Positions 1-7,726 of a DNA stretch of 24,140 nucleotides are shown in pieces. The translations under genes were made by a program, and so were the position numbers. The stretch spans positions 1-24,140 of IMG/VR virus record IMGVR_UViG_3300034062_004470; one strand, written 5' to 3'. Below the pieces are notes generated by a model. That model had not been told where the DNA came from, did no database searches, and saw nothing but the letters and a program-made list of their open reading frames with translations. The stretch's first letter is position 1; every line of letters starts with the position of its first letter. This DNA is from a virus.

Positions 1-141
1 TAAGGTGCCTGAAGGGCCCTGTGGGCCTGGATTAGCGGCAATGAATGTCGCAATGTCAGCGCCAAGGTTTCCTAGGTCTCTAGGTACGTCTGGGGTGTCT
101 GTGTAGTCTGGAAATCTCCAGCCATTTACTCCTGTGCTCAT
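1..141 (-). CDS. Collagen-like protein, N-terminal part only (runs off the window edge)
   Basis: Forty-seven codons are visible, read leftward from an ATG at 141; the 3' end lies outside the window. The visible protein starts MSTGVNGWRFPDYTDTPD and has an amphipathic stretch (LGNLGADIATFIAAN). It then enters GPQGPSG, the first Gly-X-Y triplets of what looks like a collagen-like segment. Phage tail fibres often carry such triplets after a short N-terminal domain, so a tail or virion-associated protein is likely. No Shine-Dalgarno site is present. Instead an extended -10 box lies six bases before the ATG, which suggests a leaderless message. The gene follows the oxygenase cassette in the same direction. 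The collagen assignment rests on only two triplets at the window edge. Confidence 0.7.
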   Translation of the reverse strand, partial: MSTGVNGWRFPDYTDTPDVPRDLGNLGADIATFIAANPGPQGPSGTL

Positions 142-147
142 TTTTTT

Positions 148-156
148 ATTATACCA
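148..156 (-). promoter_or_regulatory. Extended -10 promoter, leaderless type
   Basis: The minus strand reads TGGTATAAT followed by six A residues and then the ATG at 141. Initiation about seven bases after the -10 box would fall on the A of the start codon. No clear -35 box was found. Confidence 0.6.
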
Positions 157-161
157 CCTAT

Positions 162-812
162 CTACTTAATATATACGTGTGCTGGGCTCATGTATCTAGT
201 ACCAGACACAATAGGCTTTACTTCGTGTATGTAAGGCTCTTGTGATGGAAACATTATTAGGCTTCCAGCTTTTGGCTTTATAGTCACATTATGGTTTGGG
301 AAATTAATCTCTCCGCCCTCATAATCATCATTAATATATGCTACTAAAGAAAATGCTAAATCTTTATTTCCATCTTGTCCATCAAAATGTGGGCCCATTG
401 ATTGTCCTTCATTCCAAGCTTTTATTGTTATGCGATCAAGATTTAGGTTATATTTATTTTTATCTAACTTTCTAGATTCCAAATATCTATCGGTGCACAT
501 TTGAAAAGCCATTGAAAAACTATTAGCAATATAAAGAGTTTTTTTATCTACCATGTCAGATCCAGTAGTTTTTTTTAAGGCAGACGCATTTATTGTTTTT
601 GTTTTACCGTATACTAGACTAGAATCATTGCTAGCAGTCCAATTTTCCCATTTAGATATTCTGGAATATGATTCTGGCTCTTGGTCTATTTTGTCTATAA
701 AATCTTTTAAATGTTCTGGAAAGCTTAAGGCATTTTCCCAATACCATATGTCGTTTGAAAGCATTTTAAGATCAAACATTATAAACTGCTTAAACTCTAC
801 ATTATTTTGCAT
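162..812 (-). CDS. 2-oxoglutarate/Fe(II) oxygenase, prolyl 4-hydroxylase-like (paralogue A)
   Basis: This 216-residue protein has the double-stranded beta-helix signature of 2OG-Fe(II) dioxygenases: H142-F-D144 (in GPHFDGQ), distal H196 (in YIHEVKP) and the 2-oxoglutarate-binding R206 (in SGTRY). Between them is the P4H-type stretch YINDDYEGGEINFP followed by KPKAGSLIMFPS. Such enzymes couple oxidative decarboxylation of 2-oxoglutarate to hydroxylation of a substrate, which cannot be read from sequence here. The N-terminal ~125 residues are not assigned. The start overlaps the end of the upstream oxygenase region by a TAAC-ATG junction (stop, one base, start), indicating co-transcription. An internal Met at residue 12 is a possible alternative start. 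It is the last of five paralogues and sits just before the collagen-like gene. Confidence 0.88.
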   Translation of the reverse strand: MQNNVEFKQFIMFDLKMLSNDIWYWENALSFPEHLKDFIDKIDQEPESYSRISKWENWTASNDSSLVYGKTKTINASALKKTTGSDMVDKKTLYIANSFSMAFQMCTDRYLESRKLDKNKYNLNLDRITIKAWNEGQSMGPHFDGQDGNKDLAFSLVAYINDDYEGGEINFPNHNVTIKPKAGSLIMFPSQEPYIHEVKPIVSGTRYMSPAHVYIK

Positions 813-813
813 G

Positions 814-1566
814 TTAGCTCTCTACTTCTGATGCTGGATATACTTCTCCACGGGGAGTTATTCTTAATCCTTTATTTCTGTAGTCTTCCCACTCAATAGC
901 CTCATCTGCTTGCATTGCTCTAACCTCAGCAAGTTCTGCCGCCCAAGCATCTCTAACTTCCTGTGGATAATCACTTTCTTCTCTATCATCCCAGAATGAT
1001 CCAAGAGTGTATCTTATAGATTTTTTAACTGTTGTAACTTCGTGCATGTTATGGAATCCTCCAGCAAATGTTACTAGGGTTCCAGTTTTTGGAACAATTG
1101 TTAATCCATGCTTAAAGTTTAAAATACCATCTTCAAAATCATCGTTTAAATAAAGAAAAGTTGCATATCTACTTCTAGTAAATGCTCCTGAAACTCCATC
1201 ATTAGAGGTATTGTCCGAATGCATATTTGCAAAAGCTCCTGGAGCCCATCTTTGAGAGTGCCAGCTTATTTGCGACAATTGTGCTGGATCTTTTTCAGCC
1301 ATATCTGCAGTAGCATCTATAACTCTTTGTCTAAGATCTACAAAAAAATCTCCTGGTAAGCCACAGGCAATTGTGTCTGGGTCATTTAGTTCTGGAGTGC
1401 CTGATGAGTATGACTCATAAAATGAAATTGGCATCCACTTCAATTGTTCTTTTTCCATCTTAATAGCTAGAACATCAATAATTGATTTACATTCATCTGG
1501 GGTTAAAAAATTGTCATATTGCACAATATCTGGCTTGTGTCTAGTTATAACCATATCTCTTTCCAT
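814..1566 (-). CDS. 2-oxoglutarate/Fe(II) oxygenase, prolyl 4-hydroxylase-like (paralogue B)
   Basis: This 250-residue protein carries H116-S-D118 (in ANMHSDNTS), distal H175 (in FHNMHEV) and R185 (in KSIRYTL), the complete Fe/2OG-binding set. The linking strand is LYLNDDFEDGILNF, a diverged version of the NDDYEGGE motif of its neighbours. A charged C-terminal tail of about 55 residues (from WDDREESDYP) is absent from paralogues A and D. Two starts are possible: ATG at 1566, two bases after the preceding stop, or the internal Met5. The first is used here because AAGGGGAT lies a dozen bases upstream. A GATAAT also lies six bases before this ATG, but it lacks the first T of a -10 box. Substrate unknown. 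Confidence 0.87.
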   Translation of the reverse strand: MERDMVITRHKPDIVQYDNFLTPDECKSIIDVLAIKMEKEQLKWMPISFYESYSSGTPELNDPDTIACGLPGDFFVDLRQRVIDATADMAEKDPAQLSQISWHSQRWAPGAFANMHSDNTSNDGVSGAFTRSRYATFLYLNDDFEDGILNFKHGLTIVPKTGTLVTFAGGFHNMHEVTTVKKSIRYTLGSFWDDREESDYPQEVRDAWAAELAEVRAMQADEAIEWEDYRNKGLRITPRGEVYPASEVES

Positions 1567-1568
1567 AA

Positions 1569-2414
1569 TTACATTATCCCCTTTTCTTTTTCAGCATCAA
1601 ATGGGACGCCAAATTGCTTTTCAACATGCTCTTCATATGTAACTGGAACTCCGTCATTAAAATAAACCATGTTTCTTTTATCGTCGTAATCAATTCTTTC
1701 TTGCTCCATTTTTGCCCATTTGTAAGCACCAAATTTTCTTTGGTTGGCAAGCCATTCTTCTGTGCCATTGTGAGGGGTCATTATAAAATTTCTAACAAAA
1801 AATTTCTCATTGCTATTAATTGTTTTTACCCCATGATAATATGGCTCTGTTGAGGGAAATACTAAAATGTCACCAGCTTTTGGCTTATGATTAATGAATT
1901 GCCCATTAATATAAAACTCTATATCTCCGCCATCGTAATCATCATTAATATACATTGTGCAGGTAATTGAAAATTTATCCCCAGGCATATCTTTTTGTGA
2001 TGTTATATGGTCTGTATGATACTGCATGGTAAGTTTACTCTTAAGGTTGTCAACTCCTGCATGATATTTAGAATAAGAGGATCCGCTGAAGCGCCAGCCT
2101 TCTGGCAACTCGATGTTGTGTCTTTCTATGTAGTCAGTGATAACTTTATTATATGCCGCCTCAACTTCTTCAACAAATGCCTTTTCTTTGATAAACATTT
2201 CTGTAGATTGAATTTCTGCAGGAACTTGCCTTATATCTTTTTTCTGAGTATACGTTCCAAAATGGGCCCATGGATCCCAAGTTTTTAAAAAATATTTTCC
2301 TTCTGAGGTCTTTTCTGAAGCGTTCATTACTTCATATAGTTGTGCTGGGTCTTTTAAGACATTTCTATAAACATCAACTTTTGGATAAAGCTCTATATGT
2401 TCTAATTCACTCAT
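1569..2414 (-). CDS. 2-oxoglutarate/Fe(II) oxygenase, prolyl 4-hydroxylase-like (paralogue C)
   Basis: This is 281 residues from the chosen start MSELEHIELYPK. The frame is open upstream to 2450, but ATG 2414 has AGGAGA upstream and overlaps the preceding stop as ATGA, so it is preferred. Metal ligands are H133-T-D135 (in MQYHTDHIT) and H194 (in PYYHGVKT). The position that normally holds the 2OG-binding Arg, ten residues after the distal His, is K204, as in paralogue F. The core contains YINDDYDGGDIEF and KPKAGDILVFPS. The N-terminal region resembles that of paralogue F (ELYPKVDVYRNVLKD against ELFPGVWVYRDVIKKD), so C and F form a subfamily. The C-terminal ~65 residues are an extra charged segment. 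Substrate unknown. Confidence 0.87.
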   Translation of the reverse strand: MSELEHIELYPKVDVYRNVLKDPAQLYEVMNASEKTSEGKYFLKTWDPWAHFGTYTQKKDIRQVPAEIQSTEMFIKEKAFVEEVEAAYNKVITDYIERHNIELPEGWRFSGSSYSKYHAGVDNLKSKLTMQYHTDHITSQKDMPGDKFSITCTMYINDDYDGGDIEFYINGQFINHKPKAGDILVFPSTEPYYHGVKTINSNEKFFVRNFIMTPHNGTEEWLANQRKFGAYKWAKMEQERIDYDDKRNMVYFNDGVPVTYEEHVEKQFGVPFDAEKEKGIM

Positions 2415-3088
2415 GGTTGTTTTTCTCCTGTATGTTTTTGTATCGTCCAAAAGAATGGAGATGTAAATCTATTTCCAGATTTTACTGGTCTTACCCCGTG
2501 TGTATAATTCATGTCACCTGGGAAAAAATATGCTGCTCCAGCTACTGGCTGAAATTCAATTCCATGTTGTGGGAAATATAATTCTCCACCTTCATAATCA
2601 TCGTTAAAATAAAATAAACCAGCCAGGTCATACCAAGGAAAATCATTTGCTCTTCCTTTTTCTGGGCCAGAATGAAATTCTTTGTCTGCATGTGGCTCTT
2701 GTCTTGCACCAACAGGCCACCTAACAATTGCTGGACCAGTTTCTTTTGCATCAACATTAAAAAATGCGTCTACCTCTATTTTAAGTCTTGCTATCATGCT
2801 ATAAATTAATTCTAAAATTGATGGGTCTGATGCCATTAAAGAGTTATATGTGCAAACTCTATCTTCCCAAACCTTATGGTCATATAAAACTAAACCATCG
2901 GCATCCCTATGTGTTTCTGTTATGTCCCAAATTTTATTATTGAGGGCAAAATCCATCAGCCTCTTACGTTCTTCTATTGTAAGGAAGTCTCTAATTTCAA
3001 CAATGTTGTCTGTTGAATTTCCAAAAAATCCAGACGGAGTAATAGATTTTGGTTTTTGATCTTCTGTCCATTGGTTTGCTAGCTTCAT
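2411..3088 (-). CDS. 2-oxoglutarate/Fe(II) oxygenase, prolyl 4-hydroxylase-like (paralogue D)
   Basis: This 225-residue protein has H133-A-D135 (in EPHADKEFH), distal H197 (in YTHGVRPV) and R207 (in SGNRF). The intervening core is FYFNDDYEGGELYFP then PVAGAAYFFPG. It is the most typical P4Hc-like member of the set. Its start overlaps the stop of the DUF6065-like gene as ATGA, and its stop overlaps the start of paralogue C the same way, so translational coupling is likely. TGATATAAT also lies six bases before its ATG, so it may in addition be made from a leaderless internal transcript. The substrate is not determinable from sequence. Confidence 0.9.
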   Translation of the reverse strand: MKLANQWTEDQKPKSITPSGFFGNSTDNIVEIRDFLTIEERKRLMDFALNNKIWDITETHRDADGLVLYDHKVWEDRVCTYNSLMASDPSILELIYSMIARLKIEVDAFFNVDAKETGPAIVRWPVGARQEPHADKEFHSGPEKGRANDFPWYDLAGLFYFNDDYEGGELYFPQHGIEFQPVAGAAYFFPGDMNYTHGVRPVKSGNRFTSPFFWTIQKHTGEKQP

Positions 3089-3813
3089 TTATCTATTATA
3101 TCATTTCCCCTGTTTAATTCATGATTGACTTTAAATCTAATAGCTTTTACTTGATGGCTTCCTATGGAATTTTTAAGATGATCTACGGCATCTCTATAAA
3201 AATTGGACCAAACTGCTTTTCTATTTAAATCGTAAATAACATTAGAGTATTCGGTTGAATCGAACTTGGGGTCTGGCAAAGATTCTACGCTATCAAAATT
3301 TATTTCTGAGTTTTGTAGGCCCTCTAGATCTATTGGCAATATTGCAATTATAGGTGTTCCCGCCTTTATCGTAATAACCTCGTTTGGCTTGGTTATCATC
3401 CAGGCACATGGCAATTCTCCTCTAAAAAATGATGTGCTTATTAGAGTTGTAAAAGGCACAGCACCGTCAATAAATAAATTTGGAACTGGCATAGATAGAA
3501 GACTTAAATTTTCTTCAGTAGAAAACATTATTCCTGTATTAAAACTTATAGTTGCATTGGCTCTACCAGAATAAGCATATTTTTCACCAGATAAAATTTT
3601 AACATGATCTGGGGTGCTGTCCGTTATTCCATCCCATATAAAAGATATATCTTCGGGAAACGATATTCCCCAGCCAAGCTGATTAGTTAGCCCTACTGGA
3701 AAACATTTGTATGCGTGAGAGTCCCAAGTGTTATCCATCCAATCTCTTTTAATTGAAAGAGGAAAAACTTCTCCGTAGCCATCTCTTATTGTATATGCCT
3801 TAATTTTATGCAT
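3085..3813 (-). CDS. DUF6065-like protein of unknown function
   Basis: This is 242 residues from MHKIKAYTIRDGYGEV; an upstream Met at 3837 would add eight residues inside the previous gene. The start at 3813 nearly abuts the stop of paralogue F. No metal-ligand HxD...H set is visible, so it is not another oxygenase of the flanking type. The features FPVGLTNQLGWGI (about residues 38-50), SGRANATISFNTGIMF (about 82-97) and a beta-rich middle with KPNEVITIKAGTPIIAILP resemble, from memory, the DUF6065 proteins often met in phages and in bacterial genomes near 2OG oxygenases. The C-terminal 45 residues look helical. Its position inside the oxygenase operon, overlapped at both ends, suggests a shared pathway. 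No biochemical role is claimed. Confidence 0.75.
   Translation of the reverse strand: MHKIKAYTIRDGYGEVFPLSIKRDWMDNTWDSHAYKCFPVGLTNQLGWGISFPEDISFIWDGITDSTPDHVKILSGEKYAYSGRANATISFNTGIMFSTEENLSLLSMPVPNLFIDGAVPFTTLISTSFFRGELPCAWMITKPNEVITIKAGTPIIAILPIDLEGLQNSEINFDSVESLPDPKFDSTEYSNVIYDLNRKAVWSNFYRDAVDHLKNSIGSHQVKAIRFKVNHELNRGNDIIDK
3095..3103 (-). promoter_or_regulatory. Extended -10 box inside the oxygenase operon, leaderless type
   Basis: The minus strand reads TGATATAAT, then AGATAA, then the ATG at 3088. The spacing of six bases is the same as at 141, 4519, 22438 and 23683. The box lies within the last codons of the DUF6065-like gene, so coding constraint could also explain it. Confidence 0.45.
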
Positions 3814-4519
3814 ACGAATTCTTGCCAGTTTTTGCATCTTCTTCTAGCCATCTGGTTCTTGCTTCAAAAAACTCTTGTCTGTGAGCATGATCATTATAAT
3901 CAAGCATTGTTACAATAGAAAACTTCATGCCATCTTCTACTGGCATTGCTCTATGTGAAAACAAATAAGTAGATGGGAAAATATATAAATCACCAGCTCT
4001 TGGCTTAATGTCTAAGCCTAATTTAGGGAAAAATAAATTTCCTCCCGCATAATCGTCATTTACATAAGCAACTAATGATACTGTAGCACTATATGAAAAT
4101 CCATGGTCGGCATGCTCTTGGAAATGTTGTCCCTTGCCGTATCTAATACAGTTCATGACTTCCCAATAATTCATCTTTACGTTATATTTAGCGCAATAGT
4201 CTGCAACTGCCACATCTTGTGCTTTTTTTAAATCAGACCATAATTCTCCAACTAGTTTCTGGGTTTCATTAGCTGGACTAATTATCTCTCCAATTTTAAT
4301 ATCTTCGCAATCTCTATATGATGGTATTCTATCACTATATCCAACAAAGCCGAATGTCCAATTGTATCTGGAATCTCCTTCTTTATTAGCAGAATTTCCT
4401 ATCGTGTTTAATCTATTAATAACATCTAAATCTTTTTTAATTACATCTCTGTATACCCACACGCCTGGGAAAAGCTCTTCTTTTGAAGAAAATCCATATT
4501 GGTCATTTATAGTAGTCAT
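3806..4519 (-). CDS. 2-oxoglutarate/Fe(II) oxygenase, prolyl 4-hydroxylase-like (paralogue F)
   Basis: This 237-residue protein is the first gene of the oxygenase operon. Ligands are H136-A-D138 (in FQEHADHGF) and H189 (in FSHRAMPV). The usual Arg ten residues later is K199 (in GMKFSIV), as in paralogue C. The core is AYVNDDYAGGNLFFP then KPRAGDLYIFPS. No Shine-Dalgarno site precedes the ATG, but TGATACAAT lies six bases upstream, so this message is probably leaderless. A strong terminator (4561-4594) insulates it from the tail operon. Its last codons overlap the start region of the DUF6065-like gene. Substrate unknown. Confidence 0.88.
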   Translation of the reverse strand: MTTINDQYGFSSKEELFPGVWVYRDVIKKDLDVINRLNTIGNSANKEGDSRYNWTFGFVGYSDRIPSYRDCEDIKIGEIISPANETQKLVGELWSDLKKAQDVAVADYCAKYNVKMNYWEVMNCIRYGKGQHFQEHADHGFSYSATVSLVAYVNDDYAGGNLFFPKLGLDIKPRAGDLYIFPSTYLFSHRAMPVEDGMKFSIVTMLDYNDHAHRQEFFEARTRWLEEDAKTGKNSYA

Positions 4520-4525
4520 GCCTTT

Positions 4526-4534
4526 ATTGTATCA
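4526..4534 (-). promoter_or_regulatory. Extended -10 promoter of the oxygenase operon, leaderless type
   Basis: The minus strand reads TGATACAAT, then AAAGGC, then ATG at 4519. It lies directly downstream of a terminator, in a gap that needs a new promoter. The -35 region is not recognisable. Confidence 0.6.
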
Positions 4535-4560
4535 TTTTGAATTTACAAATACAATAGCAA

Positions 4561-4594
4561 AAAGAGGGGCAGCTTGTGGGCTACCCCTCTTTTA
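4561..4594 (-). terminator. Strong intrinsic terminator after the tail operon
   Basis: A 10-bp stem AAAAGAGGGG / CCCCTCTTTT is followed, after one mismatch, by three more pairs (AGC/GCT) and a six-base loop. The minus-strand transcript ends in a U-run. The A-run on the other arm makes it potentially bidirectional, but no plus-strand gene reads into it. Confidence 0.9.
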
Positions 4595-4601
4595 TAGATA
4601 T

Positions 4602-5807
4602 TTAAGCTATTACTAGGAAGGAATTAACGATAAACCATGGCTGTGGAGATGTTCTAACATCATAAACAGTTGATTCTGCTTCACCCTTTTCAATTGAGGT
4701 TACTGGAGTTTCTTGGACTAGTCCATTTGAATCTACTCCTAGGATTATTTCTCCTATTTCAATTTCTCCTGCATTCTTATAGGTAATACCATTTGAGGTT
4801 TTTACAAATAAAGGCTGAGTTTCTGAGTAGTCTTTACCTCTGTAATTAAATCCAACTAGCTTTCCAGTTTTTTCTGTTACTGAAATAACTTCTGAATTTG
4901 TAAACTTAACTGTTGAATCTAATTGTCCAGATGTCTTATTTGCGGTTATAGATTCAAGATTAATATTAGAGCTATCAACTGTTACTACTTGATCCCCAAC
5001 TTTAATATCTTTAGCCTTTACCCATCCAGTATTAGTGAAAATAACTGATTCTGGTGCTAAACATTTACCCTTAAATCCTGGTGGGGAAAAGAACCCTGGT
5101 GGGGCAAAGAACCCTGGTGGGGCAAAGAACCCTGGTGGGGCAAAGAACCCTGGTGGGGCAAAGAACCCTGGTGGGAAGAACGGTGGGAAGAACGGTGGGA
5201 AGAACGGTGCCTGAGTAGTAATAGTTGCTGTATTATCTGAGGCTGCTGACCGACCATTAGCATTATCTGCATAAACATTATAATACTGAGATGTATTAGC
5301 AGTATCTGCAATAGTTATTGTTAGGGCTGTTGTATTTCCACTTGTTCCATCATTACCTGCAACATAATAGTTGGTTATTGCAGATCCACCATTTGCTGGT
5401 TGTGTCCAAGTAATTGTGTTTTGGTTAACTCCTGCAGTTGCGCTTGGGCTTTGTGGAGCTTGAGGTACAGTTGTTGCAGTAATGCTATTTGAGGCAGCAG
5501 ATGCTGCGCCAGTTCCTACTGCATTTGTTCCTGTTACTGTAAATGTATATGCTGTATTTGATTGTAAACCAACTACAGATATTGGAGAAGATGCTCCTGA
5601 AGCAGTAAATGATCCTGGGGAGGATGTTACTGTAAAGGATGTGGCAGCAGGTGAATTTTCTGGCAAAGAAAACGTTACGTCAGCCCGTCCATTATTATAT
5701 GCACGATTTGCTGGTACGTTTGTTGCTGTTACTGACGTTGGTGCCATTGGCTCCAAAAAGTCATTTGATGCCTGTGCCTTTTTACCGAATTTCTTACCTA
5801 CTGCCAT
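4602..5807 (-). CDS. Tail adhesin-like protein: two Fn3-like domains, Phe/Pro/Gly repeats, C-terminal Hint domain
   Basis: This 401-residue protein has GGAGAT ahead of its ATG. Residues 20-113 and 114-200 look like two fibronectin type III or Ig-like domains (LQSNTAYTFTVTGTNAVG; NTITWTQPANGGSAITNYYV). Residues 201-247 are low complexity: three FFPP units and then five units of GFFAPP type. At C249 (GKCLAP) a Hint domain begins and runs exactly to the C-terminus (153 residues). It has the typical start GWVKAKDIKVGDQVVT and typical ending VYDVRTSPQPWFIVNSFLV. Two catalytic features look lost: the block-B His is Gln (SETQPLF), and the terminal His-Asn is Ile-Ala. The nucleophile position C249 is kept. 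It is a paralogue of the protein at 10691-12868. It is probably a virion surface protein; autocleavage is uncertain. Confidence 0.82.
   Translation of the reverse strand: MAVGKKFGKKAQASNDFLEPMAPTSVTATNVPANRAYNNGRADVTFSLPENSPAATSFTVTSSPGSFTASGASSPISVVGLQSNTAYTFTVTGTNAVGTGAASAASNSITATTVPQAPQSPSATAGVNQNTITWTQPANGGSAITNYYVAGNDGTSGNTTALTITIADTANTSQYYNVYADNANGRSAASDNTATITTQAPFFPPFFPPFFPPGFFAPPGFFAPPGFFAPPGFFAPPGFFSPPGFKGKCLAPESVIFTNTGWVKAKDIKVGDQVVTVDSSNINLESITANKTSGQLDSTVKFTNSEVISVTEKTGKLVGFNYRGKDYSETQPLFVKTSNGITYKNAGEIEIGEIILGVDSNGLVQETPVTSIEKGEAESTVYDVRTSPQPWFIVNSFLVIA
5077..5212. repeat. Tandem 18-bp and 12-bp coding repeats (Phe/Pro/Gly linker)
   Basis: Plus-strand units of CCTGGTGGGGCAAAGAAC repeat about six times. 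A shorter unit, GGTGGGAAGAAC, then repeats three times. They encode GFFAPP and FFPP on the minus strand. Near-identity of units points to recent slippage and likely copy-number variation. Related FFPP units occur at 11160-11290. Confidence 0.9.
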
Positions 5808-5840
5808 TTTGAATCTCCTTTTTTACTATTTAAATTTGTG

Positions 5841-7676
5841 TTACGCCATCAAGTCGCCGTAGACAACCCATGTATTTGCTGCTCTCTTAAAGAGAGTACA
5901 AGATGACCAGGTTGTACGAAGTTTTAGGCCAGGTGTTGCGTTAACTGTAACTGTTCCTGATACTGGGGCAATTGTTACTTGTCCAGCTCCAGTCTGCAGA
6001 ATATCAATAGATGTTCCGATTGGGAAATCTAGAGTTGCATCTGCTGGTATTGTTAAAGTTATAGGTGATCCTGATCCCATTTCGATCAAGTCATCTCTTT
6101 CAGTTAGTGATGAAAGTGTATATGATTCTGTCTTCCGAACGATTGGTGTTAAAGAATCTACCTTTAATCCAAGGCTAGTTGTTACTGATGCTGCAAAGTT
6201 TGCGTCATCTCCAAGTGCTGCAGCAAGTTCATCAAGTGTATTCATTGCTGCTGGTGCACCAGATATAAGTGCACTTACCTGTGATGTTGCGTCTGCAATT
6301 GCTTCAGACTTTGCTGTTGCGATTGCTGTGCTTGTTGCTGTTGATACTGGCTTATTAGCATCAGAAGTATTATCAACATTACCAAGTCCTAAAGTGGCTG
6401 GTGTTACCGCAGCAACCTCTGACTTAAGTGCTAGAAGTGCTGTATCTGCAATTCCATGAACATTTGTAGTATCTGATTCATGGGTTGAAAGAGCGGTAAC
6501 CGCTGCTGTAATTTGTGTTTGAACTGATGATGTAACTCCATCTAGGTATCCAATTTCTGTTGAAGAAACTGTACCAATTGATGTTGTACTTGGAAGAGTT
6601 ACTGTACCAGTAAATGTTGGTGATGCCAAATCTGATTTAGCTGCAAGAGATGCACCAAGTCCAGAAATTTTGTCTTGGTGAATTGCTGCAGTACCACTTA
6701 CATGATCATTTGTAATTGCAAGATCTGCAATTTTTTCTGCAGTTACTGCATCAGCTGCAATTTTTTCTGCAGTTACTGCGCCAATTGAAATTTTTGCTGC
6801 AGTTATTGAATCGGTTGCTAAATCTGCTGTCTCTACAGAACCTGCAGGAAGTGTTACTGATCCTGTTGCTACTAAATTAGTTAAGCTGACATCTGTTGCT
6901 GTAAGGCCTCTAAGTTCAAGGTCGTCTAGGCTTCCCTGGGCAAAATTAATTGTAGGGCCTGGGGTATCAGTTACTCCTGTAAATAGTTTCCATTTATTAG
7001 CAGATGCATCTCTTACAAATCCTGTGTGATTAGCAACTCCATCATTGTGTTTAGCTACAAATCCTAGATCTAAAGCATTGCCTGCGTTGGTTGAACCCAA
7101 TTGAATCATTGGGTCTTCTGTTGTAAAGGTAGCTGTGTCTAATGTTACAGTTGTTCCGTTAACAAAAAGGTTTCCAGCTAATGTTAAATTTTGTGCCTCT
7201 ATGTTTTCACTTGTTGTAATATTTGTTGATAATCCTATTAGATTCAATTGTGATTTTGGCACTTGAGTGTTTGCATCAAGAGAGGCGACTCCGTTTGCTG
7301 CTCCACGATCCGCATTCTCTAAGTATGTACTGGCTGTTGAATTTGTAAGTCCAGTTACTGCTGAATCTACGTATGACTTAAGAGCAACAACGTTGCTGTC
7401 TACGTTAATTGTAATTGTGTTTGAGCCATCATTGTAGGTCTTTGTTAAACCTGCACCCATTGTAAGTGCTGTATTGATTGCGTCTTGTGAAATTTCTCCA
7501 ATTTCAGGTGCATCGGCTGCTATGTAAGAAAGGGAATTCCATGCGGTGGATCCGTCTCCAACTTTGATTTTTCTAGTGTCTGTTTCAACGCCTAGTTCTC
7601 CTGCTGCAAGTATTGGATTTACTCCAGACCAGTCTGATGCTGATCCTCTTCGAACTTGAATTCTTACTGTTGACAT
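5841..7676 (-). CDS. Large tail fibre protein with Mtd-like N-terminal domain
   Basis: This 611-residue protein has GGGAGA upstream of the ATG. The first ~55 residues (RIQVRRGSASDWSGVNPILAAGELGVETDTRKIKVGDGSTAWNSL, with internal breaks not shown) match the N-terminal trimerising domain found in phage tail fibres and in Bordetella phage Mtd. The middle contains heptad-like and collagen-free shaft repeats, including TAEKI units near residues 295-315 and the IGYLDGVTSSVQTQI motif typical of tail fibres. The C-terminal ~100 residues form a beta-rich domain (FPIGTSIDILQTGAGQVTI ... TWVVYGDLMA), a common distal receptor-binding type in phages. No C-type lectin variable region or reverse transcriptase was seen, so Mtd similarity is limited to the N-terminus. 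It has its own promoter at 7709-7717. Confidence 0.85.
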   Translation of the reverse strand: MSTVRIQVRRGSASDWSGVNPILAAGELGVETDTRKIKVGDGSTAWNSLSYIAADAPEIGEISQDAINTALTMGAGLTKTYNDGSNTITINVDSNVVALKSYVDSAVTGLTNSTASTYLENADRGAANGVASLDANTQVPKSQLNLIGLSTNITTSENIEAQNLTLAGNLFVNGTTVTLDTATFTTEDPMIQLGSTNAGNALDLGFVAKHNDGVANHTGFVRDASANKWKLFTGVTDTPGPTINFAQGSLDDLELRGLTATDVSLTNLVATGSVTLPAGSVETADLATDSITAAKISIGAVTAEKIAADAVTAEKIADLAITNDHVSGTAAIHQDKISGLGASLAAKSDLASPTFTGTVTLPSTTSIGTVSSTEIGYLDGVTSSVQTQITAAVTALSTHESDTTNVHGIADTALLALKSEVAAVTPATLGLGNVDNTSDANKPVSTATSTAIATAKSEAIADATSQVSALISGAPAAMNTLDELAAALGDDANFAASVTTSLGLKVDSLTPIVRKTESYTLSSLTERDDLIEMGSGSPITLTIPADATLDFPIGTSIDILQTGAGQVTIAPVSGTVTVNATPGLKLRTTWSSCTLFKRAANTWVVYGDLMA

Positions 7677-7708
7677 TTTTTTCTCCCTTTGTTACTTTGT
7701 ATTAGATT

Positions 7709-7717
7709 ATTATACCA
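7709..7717 (-). promoter_or_regulatory. Extended -10 promoter with short leader
   Basis: TGGTATAAT on the minus strand lies 32 bases before the ATG at 7676. The leader of about 25 bases contains a Shine-Dalgarno site (AAAGGGAGA), unlike the leaderless class. Confidence 0.55.
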
Positions 7718-7726
7718 TTTATTTAT

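Noticed and set aside
5077-5212. CRISPR-like tandem repeats
   Set aside because: The 18-bp units are contiguous without spacers and encode GFFAPP in frame.
4602-5807. True intein in the tail protein
   Set aside because: The Hint domain lies at the C-terminus, no C-extein follows and the final His-Asn is absent, so splicing is not expected.
5841-7676. Diversity-generating retroelement, suggested by Mtd-like N-terminal domain
   Set aside because: No reverse transcriptase, no template/variable repeat pair and no lectin-like C-terminus is present; the Mtd-like head domain is common in tail fibres.
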